Below, piece after piece: positions 42,839 to 51,373 of a DNA stretch of 64,000 nucleotides. The notes below the pieces were generated by a model that saw only the letters and a program-made list of their open reading frames with translations, had not been told where the DNA came from and did not search any database. Source of the DNA: Salinibacter ruber DSM 13855 (GTDB lineage: Bacteria > Bacteroidota > Rhodothermia > Rhodothermales > Salinibacteraceae). Position numbers and translations under genes: made by a program. Every line of letters starts with the position of its first letter. Position 1 is the first letter of the stretch. The stretch lies in assembly GCF_000013045.1 (NCBI RefSeq), contig NC_007677.1, forward strand, positions 682,001 to 746,000. The letters run 5' to 3'.

Positions 42839-44536
42839 GTGCAGACCAAGTACATCTTCGTCACCGGTGGCGTCACGTCCTCTCTCGGCAAGGGCATCTT
42901 CAGTGCCTCCCTGGGGCGGCTGCTCTCCGACCGCGGGCTCGACGTGACGATTCAAAAGTTCGACCCGTACATCAACGTCGACCCGGGGACGATGAACCCG
43001 TACGAGCACGGGGAGGTGTACGTAACCAACGACGGGGCCGAGACGGACCTCGACCTCGGGCACTACGAGCGGTTCCTCGACCAGCCCACCAGCCAGGCCA
43101 ACAACGTCACCACCGGGCGGGTCTACATGGAGGTGATCAGCAAGGAGCGGGAGGGGGCGTACCTGGGCAAGACCGTGCAGGTGGTGCCCCACATCATCGA
43201 TGAGATCAAGCACTGGATGCTGAAGCTTGGGGAGACGGGCGACTACGACGTCGTCATCACCGAGATCGGAGGGACGGTGGGCGACATCGAGGGCCAGCCC
43301 TACCTGGAGGCCATCCGCCAGCTGCGCAACGAGCTGGGCCCGCGCAACACGATGATCGCCCACCTTACGCTCATCCCTCACCTGCGCGCCGCGGGCGAGC
43401 TGAAGACGAAGCCGACGCAGCACTCCGTGAAGGAGCTCCTCGCCCACGGCCTTCAGCCGGACACCATCGTCTGCCGGTCGGAGCGGTCCATCACCGCGGA
43501 AGTGCGGCGCAAGATTTCCCTCTTCTGCAACGTCGAGGAGGAGGCCGTCATCCAGATGCTCGACGCGGAGTCGATCTACGAGGTGCCGCTCCTGCTCCGC
43601 GACGAAGGCACGGGCGAGCTCGTCGTCGACCGCTTCTACCCCAAGAGGGGCGACGAAAACGAGAAATGCAGCGACACGCCCGACCTCAGCGACTGGATTG
43701 GGTTTTTGAAGCGCCTGAAGAACCCGGAAGAAACGATTCCCATCGCCCTCGTGGGAAAGTACGTAGAGCACCAGGACGCCTACAAGTCCATCACCGAGAG
43801 CTTCATCCTCGCCGGGGTGCCCGACGAGGTCCAGGTGGAGGTGAAGTACGTGCCCTCGGAGGACCTGTCGCCGGACACCGTAGAATCCCAGCTCGGAGAC
43901 GTGGCGGGTGTTCTCGTGGCGCCCGGCTTTGGGGACCGGGGCGTGGAGGGCAAGATTTTGGCGGCCCAGTACGCCCGGGAGCACGACGTGCCCTTCTTCG
44001 GCATCTGCCTGGGGCTGCAGTGCGCCATCGTCGAGTTTGCGCGGCACGTGTGCGGGTGGGACGGGGCCCACTCCACCGAGTTCGACGAGGACACCGCCTA
44101 CCCCGTCATCGACCTCATGGAGGAGCAGAAGGAGATTTCCGACAAGGGGGGGACGATGCGCCTCGGGCAGTACGATTGCCGCATTCAGGACGGCTCGCGC
44201 GCCCACGAGATCTACGAGGCCGACATGGTCCAGGAGCGGCACCGGCACCGGTACGAGGTGAACAACGTCCTCCGCTACAAGCTGCTGGAGGAGGGCATGC
44301 GCTTCAGCGGCGTGAACCCCGATACGGACCTGGTCGAGATCATGGAGCTGCCCGACAAGCGCTGGTTCCTGGGCGTGCAGTTCCACCCGGAATACCGGAC
44401 CACGGTGGGGGATCCGCACCCGCTGTTTCGGTCGTTTGTGCGGGCCTGTACGGCCTACGCCCACGAGGAGGACCTCGTCACCTCGCCCCAGCCGCCCGAG
44501 CGAAAGGCGGTCCCCCTCGCGTCGGTCGACATGTAG
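42839..44536 (+). CDS. pyrG: CTP synthase
   Basis: This 565-residue enzyme converts UTP to CTP with ATP and glutamine. The start is a GTG giving MQTKYIFVTGGV. The synthetase domain (1-270) shows GGVTSSLGKGIFSASLGRLL, KFDPYINVDPGTMNPYEHGEV and EIGGTVGDIEGQPYLEA. The glutaminase domain (about 300-540) has the nucleophile Cys in FFGICLGLQCA and the C-terminal His-Glu in QFHPEYRT. An insertion near residues 435-465 is typical for the family. It is transcribed toward the convergent lexA-like gene. Confidence 0.97.
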   Translation: MQTKYIFVTGGVTSSLGKGIFSASLGRLLSDRGLDVTIQKFDPYINVDPGTMNPYEHGEVYVTNDGAETDLDLGHYERFLDQPTSQANNVTTGRVYMEVISKEREGAYLGKTVQVVPHIIDEIKHWMLKLGETGDYDVVITEIGGTVGDIEGQPYLEAIRQLRNELGPRNTMIAHLTLIPHLRAAGELKTKPTQHSVKELLAHGLQPDTIVCRSERSITAEVRRKISLFCNVEEEAVIQMLDAESIYEVPLLLRDEGTGELVVDRFYPKRGDENEKCSDTPDLSDWIGFLKRLKNPEETIPIALVGKYVEHQDAYKSITESFILAGVPDEVQVEVKYVPSEDLSPDTVESQLGDVAGVLVAPGFGDRGVEGKILAAQYAREHDVPFFGICLGLQCAIVEFARHVCGWDGAHSTEFDEDTAYPVIDLMEEQKEISDKGGTMRLGQYDCRIQDGSRAHEIYEADMVQERHRHRYEVNNVLRYKLLEEGMRFSGVNPDTDLVEIMELPDKRWFLGVQFHPEYRTTVGDPHPLFRSFVRACTAYAHEEDLVTSPQPPERKAVPLASVDM

Positions 44537-44676
44537 ATCGCGTCGGGACGCCGGCGTGTTGTAGGTCGGACCGTTGTGTGGGTCCGTTCTGGCGAGGGCG
44601 GGGGAACGTGGCCCTTCACCTCGTGTGTGCCCGGCCCCGTTCTTCACGGGCCTCCCCGCAGGCGCCTGCTAGTGCC

Positions 44677-44713
44677 TGAACGTTCAACGTTCTGACGCAC
44701 CAACCGTCCAACG
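44677..44713. repeat. Degenerate heptad repeat downstream of the lexA-like gene
   Basis: TGAACGT (44677-44683) and TCAACGT (44684-44690) are perfect 7-base neighbours. CCAACCG (44700-44706) and TCCAACG (44707-44713) follow in the same register after a broken unit. It abuts the stop of the leftward lexA-like gene. It resembles the GTTG/CAAC type repeat after fabI. Confidence 0.4.
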
Positions 44714-44716
44714 CAG

Positions 44717-45367
44717 TCAGAGCGTGCGGATGAGGCCCAACACGCGACCGACGACGTAGTAGTCGGATTCCGTCGGGGAGAACGTCTCCTCGGCGTAATG
44801 GGGGGCGGTGGGGCGGAGGTGAATCTTTCGGTTGGCGAACTCGAATTCGCGCGCCAGCAACTGGTCTTGAAGGAGAACGGCCACGAGCGTCCTGTTGTCC
44901 AGGTCGTCCCATTCCCGCTCTTCGATCAACAGGAGGTCCCCCTTCTGAATGCCCGTCTCGATCATTCCATCGTCGCCGGCCCGTCCGAGCAGACAATCGT
45001 CGGGCGTTCGAGCGTTGCGCAGAAGCTGGTGGTCGACGGACAGGGTGCCGGCGGGCCGCTCCCGGAGCCGCTCCGGGTGGTCGCTGGGCGTGCGGCTCAC
45101 GATGGGAAGGTTCGGGGGACCCCCGCCCTGCCCAAGCGGGTCCTGCTCCCGCCCTGCAAGCTGGATGCTCCGGGCCTTGTGCTTCTCGCGCTCGATCCAG
45201 CCCTTCTCTTCGAGCTTCTGGAGAAGCTTGTAGACGCCGTTCGTGGACGCGATGTCCAGGGCGTCCCCAATCTCTTGCAGGGTGGGGGGCTTCCGGTGGC
45301 GGTCGAGGTACTGCTCGATGAAGTCGTACACCTGATTCTGGCGCTGGGTGAGGGGCTCCTTGCTCAT
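44717..45367 (-). CDS. LexA-like repressor lacking cleavage site and catalytic residues
   Basis: This is a 216-residue protein with a clear LexA winged helix-turn-helix (about 1-70: LTQRQNQVYDFIEQYL, PPTLQEIGDALDIAS, GVYKLLQKLEEKGWIER) and a LexA C-terminal fold (NLPIVS, GIQKGDLLLIEE, YYVVGRVLGLIR). Key residues are lost: the Ala-Gly cleavage site aligns with S95-D96, the nucleophile Ser of G-D-S-M is replaced in G131-D-D-G-M135, and the general-base Lys aligns with A172. It should therefore bind DNA but not self-cleave on RecA filaments. It is divergent from mraZ and may regulate the dcw operon or itself; this is inference. A Bacteroidota-type promoter precedes it. Confidence 0.85.
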   Translation of the reverse strand: MSKEPLTQRQNQVYDFIEQYLDRHRKPPTLQEIGDALDIASTNGVYKLLQKLEEKGWIEREKHKARSIQLAGREQDPLGQGGGPPNLPIVSRTPSDHPERLRERPAGTLSVDHQLLRNARTPDDCLLGRAGDDGMIETGIQKGDLLLIEEREWDDLDNRTLVAVLLQDQLLAREFEFANRKIHLRPTAPHYAEETFSPTESDYYVVGRVLGLIRTL

Positions 45368-45431
45368 GGAGAACGAGGCGGGCTGAGGCGGAGGGCGAGG
45401 GGGCGTACGGGAACGTTGTCGTGAGGGACTA

Positions 45432-45463
45432 CAAACATATGTGCGCCCGCCCCAGCCGGGCAA
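45432..45463 (-). promoter_or_regulatory. Candidate Bacteroidota-type promoter of the lexA-like gene
   Basis: On the minus strand TATGTTTG (45439-45432) matches the Bacteroidota -7 consensus TAnnTTTG exactly. A TTG (45463-45461) lies 21 bases before it, near the expected -33 position. The start codon at 45367 is about 60 bases further. Confidence 0.4.
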
Positions 45464-45472
45464 GAGCAAAGA

Positions 45473-45509
45473 GGTGAAAATATTTTCTTCAAGGGGTGAA
45501 AAAATTTTT
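45473..45509. promoter_or_regulatory. Direct pair of AT-rich operator-like elements, 22-bp spacing
   Basis: GGTGAAAATATTTTC (45473-45487) and GGTGAAAAAATTTTT (45495-45509) share 13 of 15 bases and start 22 bases apart, two helical turns. The first contains the perfect 12-base dyad GAAAATATTTTC. They sit just upstream of the lexA-like gene's promoter and about 105 bases before the mraZ -35. Confidence 0.5.
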
Positions 45510-45612
45510 ATTTTGCCGCCGACAGGACGGAGCCGGCCTGTATTTCGATATGTGCGGGCGGCCCGGCCCGGGGGAAATGGGGGCGATAATCGGCTTTTGG
45601 CGCCGCTGAACC

Positions 45613-45640
45613 TTGACATTGGCCCGGAACCGCGTACATT
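45613..45640 (+). promoter_or_regulatory. mraZ (dcw operon) promoter
   Basis: A perfect TTGACA (45613-45618) and TACATT (45635-45640) are separated by 16 bases. Transcription would begin in the GTGGGG boxes and leave a leader of roughly 95 bases before the mraZ ATG. Confidence 0.6.
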
Positions 45641-45665
45641 GTGGGGCGCGTGGGGAAATGTGGGG
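45641..45665 (+). promoter_or_regulatory. MraZ-binding boxes (three GTGGGG repeats)
   Basis: GTGGGG occurs at 45641, 45650 and 45660, so at 9- and 10-base steps, directly after the -10. MraZ in E. coli and Mycoplasma binds TGGG-type direct repeats with about 10-base spacing upstream of mraZ. This is the expected autoregulation site. Confidence 0.65.
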
Positions 45666-45741
45666 AATCGTCCCAGGATGGTTTTCGCTTCTCCGTTCTC
45701 GTTTGCCGTTCCGCCGCGCCACTCGTGGGGCATGTACAGTC

Positions 45742-46179
45742 ATGGCGTTCAAAGGACAGGCCGAATATTCCGTCGACAGCAAGGGCCGGGTCGCCATTCC
45801 GGCCAAGATGCGGAAGTCCCTGTCGCCCGCTGCGAACGAGACGTTTACGATCACGCGGGGGTTCGAGGATTGCATCTTCCTCTACCCGATGGACGAGTGG
45901 GCCGACATTGAAGAGGAGATCGACGAGCTGAGCATGTACGATCGAGAGGTTCGAAATTTCGTGCGCCTCATCATGCGATGGGCCAGTGAAGTTTCCCTGG
46001 ACGGGCAGGGGCGCATCAGCATTCCGAATCCGCTAATCGACTTTGCCGGGCTCGACGACTCGGCCCTTATCTTGGGGGCGTTCGACCACATTGAGATTTG
46101 GGACCCGGCGCAGTTCGACGGGTACCTCAACGAGCAGCCCGACGACTACGAAACGCTCGCCGAGAGCGTCATGAGGTAG
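45742..46179 (+). CDS. mraZ: Transcriptional regulator MraZ
   Basis: This 145-residue protein contains the double SpoVT-AbrB-like fold of Mra[26 protein letters not shown] at the N-terminus (split as [13 protein letters not shown]) and [18 protein letters not shown] in the second half. MraZ forms a ring that binds the repeats at its own promoter and represses the division/cell-wall cluster. The chosen ATG gives the canonical start MAFKGQ; no Shine-Dalgarno is visible. rsmH follows after 32 bases. Confidence 0.96.
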
Positions 46180-46211
46180 ACGACTTCCCGCAGGGACGTG
46201 GACCCGAACCG

Positions 46212-47222
46212 ATGTCAGACGACGATTCTCAAGACGATTCCGTTCCGGAGGGCGATCCTCGCCGGTACGCGACCGACTTTCACGCACCTGTTCTTTCACA
46301 CGACGTACAGGCCCGGCTCGTCACCGACGCATCGGGGCGCTACGTCGATGCGACCCTCGGGGGGGGCGGGCACGCCCGAGCCCTGCTCGATGTGCTCGAC
46401 CCCGACGGGGTTGTCCTCGGCATCGACCGGGACCCGGAGGCCCTGGAGACGGCCCGCGACCGCCTGGCCGACGAGCGCGAGGCGGGGCGCTTCTGGGCGG
46501 TGCACGGGACCTTCGGAAACCTACGAGACGTGCTGGCGGCCGAGGACCTGATCCCCATCGACGGGCTGTTGCTCGACCTCGGTGTCTCGTCCCATCAGAT
46601 CGACGTGCCCGAGCGGGGCTTTAGCTTCCGGGACGAGGGCCCGCTCGACATGCGGATGGACCCGCAGCGCGGCCTCACTGCACAGCAGGTCGTCAACGGC
46701 TGGGGCGAGCGTGACCTGCGCGATGTGCTTCGCGAGTACGGGGAGGAGTCGCGGGCGGGACAGATCGCCCGGGCCCTTTGCGACGCCCGCCCGCTCGACA
46801 CAACGCGGGCCCTGGCGGAAGTCGTAGAAGACTGCGCGCCGCCCCCCGACACGGTCAAGACCCTGACCCGCGTCTTCCAGGCGCTCCGCATCGTGGTGAA
46901 CGCCGAGCTCGACGAGTTGGAGCAGGTGCTGGAGCAGGCCACGGAGGTGGTCCGCACGGGGGGACGCATCGCGGCCATCAGCTACCACTCGCTGGAGGAC
47001 CGGCGGGTGAAGCGGTACCTCCGCTACGGCAACTTCGAGGGCGAGCCGCGCCGCGACCTGTACGGCACCCTCGTGGCGCCCTGGGCCGAGACGCCCCGCG
47101 GCCCCATCGAGGCCGGCGAGTCGGAAGTGGAGGCCAATCCCCGGGCGCGAAGCGCGCACCTCCGGGTGGCCGAACGACGAGACGACGACGAGGCGGGGGC
47201 TCCGCTCCCGCCGCTCTCTTGA
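46212..47222 (+). CDS. rsmH: 16S rRNA m4C1402 methyltransferase
   Basis: This is a 336-residue RsmH (MraW). It methylates N4 of C1402 in 16S rRNA using SAM. Features are [29 protein letters not shown] (SAM-binding), [52 protein letters not shown] and the C-terminal [14 protein letters not shown]. The first 15 residues are an acidic extension. It keeps the usual second position in the dcw cluster; ftsL follows after 40 bases. Confidence 0.97.
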
Positions 47223-47262
47223 GGCGGACCCGCACCCGCACCATTCGATCCGACACAGCATC

Positions 47263-47760
47263 ATGAGCAGACGAACCGGCTCCTCACATGCAGAACGATC
47301 GTCTACGGGCGCCCCCCTGCGGCCCGGCCGCGGCGATGGGGCCCCGAACGACTCCGCCGCGTCGAGTGCGGTCTCCAGGGCCGCGTCCGACGGGTGGGTG
47401 CGGCACGGCACGGCGCTTCCGAGCTGGACCGACCTCGAGCCGTCGCAGAACCGGCGCCGCCGAACGTCCGAGGGCGCGTTCCTGGAAAACGTGTCGACCC
47501 TTCGCTTTTCGCTCCTCATCCTCGCGGTGGGGGCGGTGTTCACCCTGTACGTGGGGCACGTGCACGCCACGACCGATCTGTACAATCAGCTTCAGCAGGC
47601 CCGGACGGAGAACCAGCGCCTGCACCTCAAGCACAACCGCCTCCAGGGCGAGTTCGGTCGCCAGGTGGGCCCGTCGGTCATCTACGAGCGTGCCCGCGAA
47701 CTCGGATTGCGGGGGAGCGTCACGTACGGGCCGCCCATCACCGTCGACCCCGCTGAATGA
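47263..47760 (+). CDS. ftsL: FtsL-like cell-division protein
   Basis: This 165-residue bitopic membrane protein has a long Ser/Arg-rich cytoplasmic N-terminus (1-78), one helix near 81-99 (TLRFSLLILAVGAVFTLYV), then a periplasmic heptad region (QLQQARTENQRLHLKHNRL) and a conserved tail (IYERARELGLRG). That layout and the place between rsmH and ftsI identify FtsL, which forms a complex with FtsB and FtsQ in the divisome. Sequence identity is low in this family, so the call leans on context. The cytoplasmic part is longer than in E. coli FtsL. Confidence 0.85.
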   Translation: MSRRTGSSHAERSSTGAPLRPGRGDGAPNDSAASSAVSRAASDGWVRHGTALPSWTDLEPSQNRRRRTSEGAFLENVSTLRFSLLILAVGAVFTLYVGHVHATTDLYNQLQQARTENQRLHLKHNRLQGEFGRQVGPSVIYERARELGLRGSVTYGPPITVDPAE

Positions 47761-47820
47761 TACCGAACAGCGCGCCGGGGCGTCCCGACGTGCCGGCGCC
47801 CACTCCCACTCGAACCACAC

Positions 47821-49773
47821 GTGCCCATGAAGCCCAAAGACCAGATTCTGGCCCGGATGTACGTGGCGCTGACGCTGGTGGGCCTCGCCCCGCTGGCCGT
47901 CGCGGCACAGATGGGCCGGATTGTAGTGACCGAGACCGACGCGCTCCGCGATAAGGTGCGGGCGCAGGCTCGCTCGTCGGTGACGATTCCGGCCATGCGC
48001 GGCGCCATCCGGGACCGGGACGGCCGGGGCCTCGCAACGAACACGGCCCGGTACGACCTGGCCGTGGACCCGACGGTGGAGGGGTTTCGGGGACAGGCGG
48101 GGACGTTCTTTGACAAGCTGGCCGACCTAACCGACGCGCCGGCGTCGCGGTACCGGCGGCGGGTGCGCGACCGGCACAGCCCGCAGTACGTGAAGCTGCG
48201 GGAGGAGCTCACGCCCCGCCAGTACGAAGCCATTCGGGGGTGGGACGTGCCGGGCGTGATCCTCACGCCGGAGTTTGGGCGGCGCTACAACTACGGGTCG
48301 ACGACGGCCCACGTGATCGGACACGTCGGGAGCAACGGGACCGGCCTTGCCGGGCTGGAGCTGGCGTACGACGACACGCTGACCGGCACGCCCGGACGGC
48401 GCATCGTGCGGCGGGACCGGAGCGGGCGCATCGAGGCGTACGTGGGCGGAACGGTGGTGCAGCCGGAGCGGGGCGACGACCTCGTGCTCACGATCGACCT
48501 GACGCGGCAGGCGGCGCTCGAAAACGAGCTTCGCCGCGGCGTGCGGGAAAGCGGGGCCGAATGGGGGACGGCCGTGGCGATGGACCCGAGCACCGGTGCC
48601 ATCCTCGGCATGGCCAACGTGCCGACCTACAATCCCAACCGTCCGGGCCGGGCCCCCAGTGGGGCGCGGCGCAACCGGGCCCTCACCGATCGCTTCGAGC
48701 CGGGGTCCACCTTCAAGCTCGTCGGGGCCGTTGCGGCCATCGAGCAGGGCCTCGTGTCGCTCGACGACTCGGTGGAGACCGGCGACGGGTGGGCCGTCTT
48801 CCACGGCTACACGATGAAGGACGTGCAGGCGCACGGGACGATCTCGTTCGCCGACGTCATTGCGAAATCGAGCAACGTGGGCATGGCCAAGACGGTGGAC
48901 GAACTCGACCGAGGCACCTACTACCAGTACGCCCGCAACATGGGCTTTAGTCAGCCCACGTGGATCGACCTGCCGGGGGAGGTGGGGGGCGTACTGAAGC
49001 GCCCGCCCCAGTGGAGCGCCACGACCCAGACCTCGATGGCCATCGGCTACGAGGTGTCGATCACGCCGCTGCAGCTGATCACGGCCTACAGCGCGCTGGC
49101 GAACGGCGGCCTCCTCAAGCGCCCCTACGTCGTCGCCGAGCGGCGGGACGTGACGGGGAAGACCCTCTGGGAGAACGAGCCGGAGACCATCCGGCGGGCC
49201 TTTCGGGAAGAGACGGCCGATACGCTCCGGTCTGCCTTTAAGCGCGCCGTCGAGACCGGAACGGGCACCAACGCCCAGATTGACGGCCTCCGTGTGGCCG
49301 GCAAGACGGGCACGGCGCTTCAACTCGCGGACGGGGAGTATTCTGCGGACGAGACCCGCGCCTCCTTTGTGGGGTTCTTTCCCGCCGACGCGCCGGAGGT
49401 GGCGCTGCTGGTGGTCCTGGGGGCGCCCGACGGAGGCCCCCACGGTGGGGAGGTGGCCGCGCCGGTGTTTCGGCGGGTGGCGCGCCGGTGGGCCGGCACG
49501 TTCCCCGCGGTGGTGGACCGGATGACGCCGGACCCGTCGCCCGCACCGACCGCGGCGCCGATGGAGGTCCGTCCGTCGGTGGACACGCTTCCGTCGGGCC
49601 GGCCGGACGCGATGCCCGACCTGACGGGACTCAGCACGCGCCGGGCGGTGGCGTGGTTGCGGGGGCGAGACATTGAGCCACAGCTTCGCGGGGCGGGCAA
49701 AGTGGTGCGCCAGCGGCCTCGTCCCGGGGCCCCGCTTCCAGAAACTCGTGCCCTTCTCACGGCGGCCCAGTGA
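47821..49773 (+). CDS. ftsI: Division-specific penicillin-binding protein 3 with PASTA domain
   Basis: This is a 650-residue class B PBP, the septal transpeptidase. It has a membrane helix near residues 13-31, a pedestal domain and a transpeptidase domain with S296-T-F-K299, S350-S-N352 and K495-T-G. A single PASTA domain closes the protein (about 598-650: MPDLTGLSTRRAVAWL), after a Pro/Ala linker; PASTA tails are common in Bacteroidota and Gram-positives but absent in E. coli FtsI. The start is a GTG at 47821 or the ATG two codons later. murE begins 5 bases after the stop. Confidence 0.95.
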   Translation: MPMKPKDQILARMYVALTLVGLAPLAVAAQMGRIVVTETDALRDKVRAQARSSVTIPAMRGAIRDRDGRGLATNTARYDLAVDPTVEGFRGQAGTFFDKLADLTDAPASRYRRRVRDRHSPQYVKLREELTPRQYEAIRGWDVPGVILTPEFGRRYNYGSTTAHVIGHVGSNGTGLAGLELAYDDTLTGTPGRRIVRRDRSGRIEAYVGGTVVQPERGDDLVLTIDLTRQAALENELRRGVRESGAEWGTAVAMDPSTGAILGMANVPTYNPNRPGRAPSGARRNRALTDRFEPGSTFKLVGAVAAIEQGLVSLDDSVETGDGWAVFHGYTMKDVQAHGTISFADVIAKSSNVGMAKTVDELDRGTYYQYARNMGFSQPTWIDLPGEVGGVLKRPPQWSATTQTSMAIGYEVSITPLQLITAYSALANGGLLKRPYVVAERRDVTGKTLWENEPETIRRAFREETADTLRSAFKRAVETGTGTNAQIDGLRVAGKTGTALQLADGEYSADETRASFVGFFPADAPEVALLVVLGAPDGGPHGGEVAAPVFRRVARRWAGTFPAVVDRMTPDPSPAPTAAPMEVRPSVDTLPSGRPDAMPDLTGLSTRRAVAWLRGRDIEPQLRGAGKVVRQRPRPGAPLPETRALLTAAQ

Positions 49774-49777
49774 GCCG

Positions 49778-51316
49778 ATGCCAGGCCCTACGTCTGCACA
49801 CACCGAGCGGATTTCGGAGTGGGAGCCCGATCCCCTCCCCTGGTCGGCGCTCCGGCGTCGGCTGCGGAAGGCGGATTTGCTGGACGAAACGATAGCGGGG
49901 GCGGAAGCCCCCGATCCCGACACCCTCGCGATCGGCGGCCTGACGGACGACAGTCGGGCGGTCACGCCGGGCGGTGGCTTCGTCGCGATTCGCGGCGTGG
50001 ACGCCGACGGCCACTCGTTCATTGACATGGCGGTAGACAACGGAGCGCGCCTCGTCGTGTGCGAGGCGCTGCCGACCCGAGCGCGCGAGCGCTTCCCCGG
50101 AGTCGTGTTTGCGCGCGTGACGGACACGCGGACGGCCCTGGCCGAGGGCGCCGCGGCCCTGCACGGGGACCCGGCCGACGAGCTGCGTCTCGTGGGCGTG
50201 ACGGGCACCAACGGAAAGACCACCGTCGCCTACCTCGTCCACCACCTGTTGGAGGCGCTGGGCGAGACCGCCGGGCTGCTCAGCACGATCAAGGTCCAGG
50301 CGGGCGGCGAGACGACGGCCCTCGCCCTCACGACGCCGGGACCGCTGGTCCTGCACCGCACGCTGCGGCGCATGGTGGACCGGGGCTGTACGGCCTGTGC
50401 GATGGAGGTGTCGTCCCACGCGCTCGATCAGGACCGTGTGCACGGGCTCGACTACGAGGTGGCCATCTTCACCACCCTTTCGGTCGATCATCTCGACTAC
50501 CACGACACGCTGGACGACTACCGGGCGGCAAAGAAAACCCTGTTCGACGCACTCGGGCCCGACGCGACGGCCCTCTACAACGCCGACGACGAGGCCGGCC
50601 CCACGATGGTGGCCGATACGGAGGCGCGGGTCGTGTCCTTTGGGCTCGACCGAGACGCGGACATCGAGGCGACTGTGCTGGAGGCGCGGCTCGACGGTCA
50701 ACGGGTGCGGCTCGACGGCCACGAGCGGGACACCCAACTGGCGGGGCGCTTCAACGCCTCCAACATGGCGGCCGCCTACGGGACCGGCACGGCCCTCGGC
50801 CACGCGCCGGAGGCCGTGGCCGACGCCCTCGCCGATGCGCCGCCGGTGCCGGGCCGGGTCGAGCCGCTGCGCTTCGGGGACGGCACCACGGTCATTGTCG
50901 ACTACGCCCACACGCCCGACGCGCTGGAGAACGTGCTCCGCACGGTGCGCGACACGACCCCGGCGAAGGCCGCGCTCTGGTGCGTGTTTGGGTGCGGGGG
51001 CGACCGCGACGCGGGCAAGCGGCCCACGATGGGCCGCATCGCCGAGCGGCTCGCGGACCGCGTGATCGTGACGAGCGACAACCCCCGCACGGAAGCCCCG
51101 GTGGCCATTCTGCGGGACATCTGCGACGGGGTGGAGCGGCCGGAATCGATGCGCTGGATTGTAGACAGGGAGGAGGCCATCCAGGCCGCGGCCGACGAGA
51201 CGATGCCGGGCGACGTGGTCGTGATCGCGGGCAAGGGCCACGAGACGACACAGACCATCGGCACCGACACCCGCCCCTTCGACGACCGCGAGGTGGCACG
51301 ACGATACTTTGGCTGA
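49778..51316 (+). CDS. murE: UDP-MurNAc-tripeptide ligase, meso-DAP type
   Basis: This 512-residue Mur ligase adds the third amino acid to UDP-MurNAc-L-Ala-D-Glu. The ATP loop is TGTNGKTT (about 142-149), with MEVSSHALDQDRV, the carbamylated-lysine region and the C-terminal CVFGCGGDRDAGKRPTMG. The substrate motif is D-N-P-R (434-437), the signature for meso-diaminopimelate rather than lysine. The first about 30 residues are an acidic extension. It follows ftsI so closely that translation is probably coupled. Confidence 0.96.
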   Translation: MPGPTSAHTERISEWEPDPLPWSALRRRLRKADLLDETIAGAEAPDPDTLAIGGLTDDSRAVTPGGGFVAIRGVDADGHSFIDMAVDNGARLVVCEALPTRARERFPGVVFARVTDTRTALAEGAAALHGDPADELRLVGVTGTNGKTTVAYLVHHLLEALGETAGLLSTIKVQAGGETTALALTTPGPLVLHRTLRRMVDRGCTACAMEVSSHALDQDRVHGLDYEVAIFTTLSVDHLDYHDTLDDYRAAKKTLFDALGPDATALYNADDEAGPTMVADTEARVVSFGLDRDADIEATVLEARLDGQRVRLDGHERDTQLAGRFNASNMAAAYGTGTALGHAPEAVADALADAPPVPGRVEPLRFGDGTTVIVDYAHTPDALENVLRTVRDTTPAKAALWCVFGCGGDRDAGKRPTMGRIAERLADRVIVTSDNPRTEAPVAILRDICDGVERPESMRWIVDREEAIQAAADETMPGDVVVIAGKGHETTQTIGTDTRPFDDREVARRYFG

Positions 51317-51373
51317 CGACGCGTCCGGGCGGGTGTGATCGAAGTCCGATGCCCGCCCCGGCGCCTACCCACA

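Larger units (their letters stand above)
45368..45741. other. Divergent control region between the lexA-like gene and mraZ
   Basis: This 374-base region contains, from left to right, a leftward promoter (45432-45463), a pair of AT-rich palindromic repeats (45473-45509), a rightward TTGACA promoter (45613-45640) and three GTGGGG boxes (45641-45665). The AT-rich part stands out strongly against G+C-rich flanks. Confidence 0.6.
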
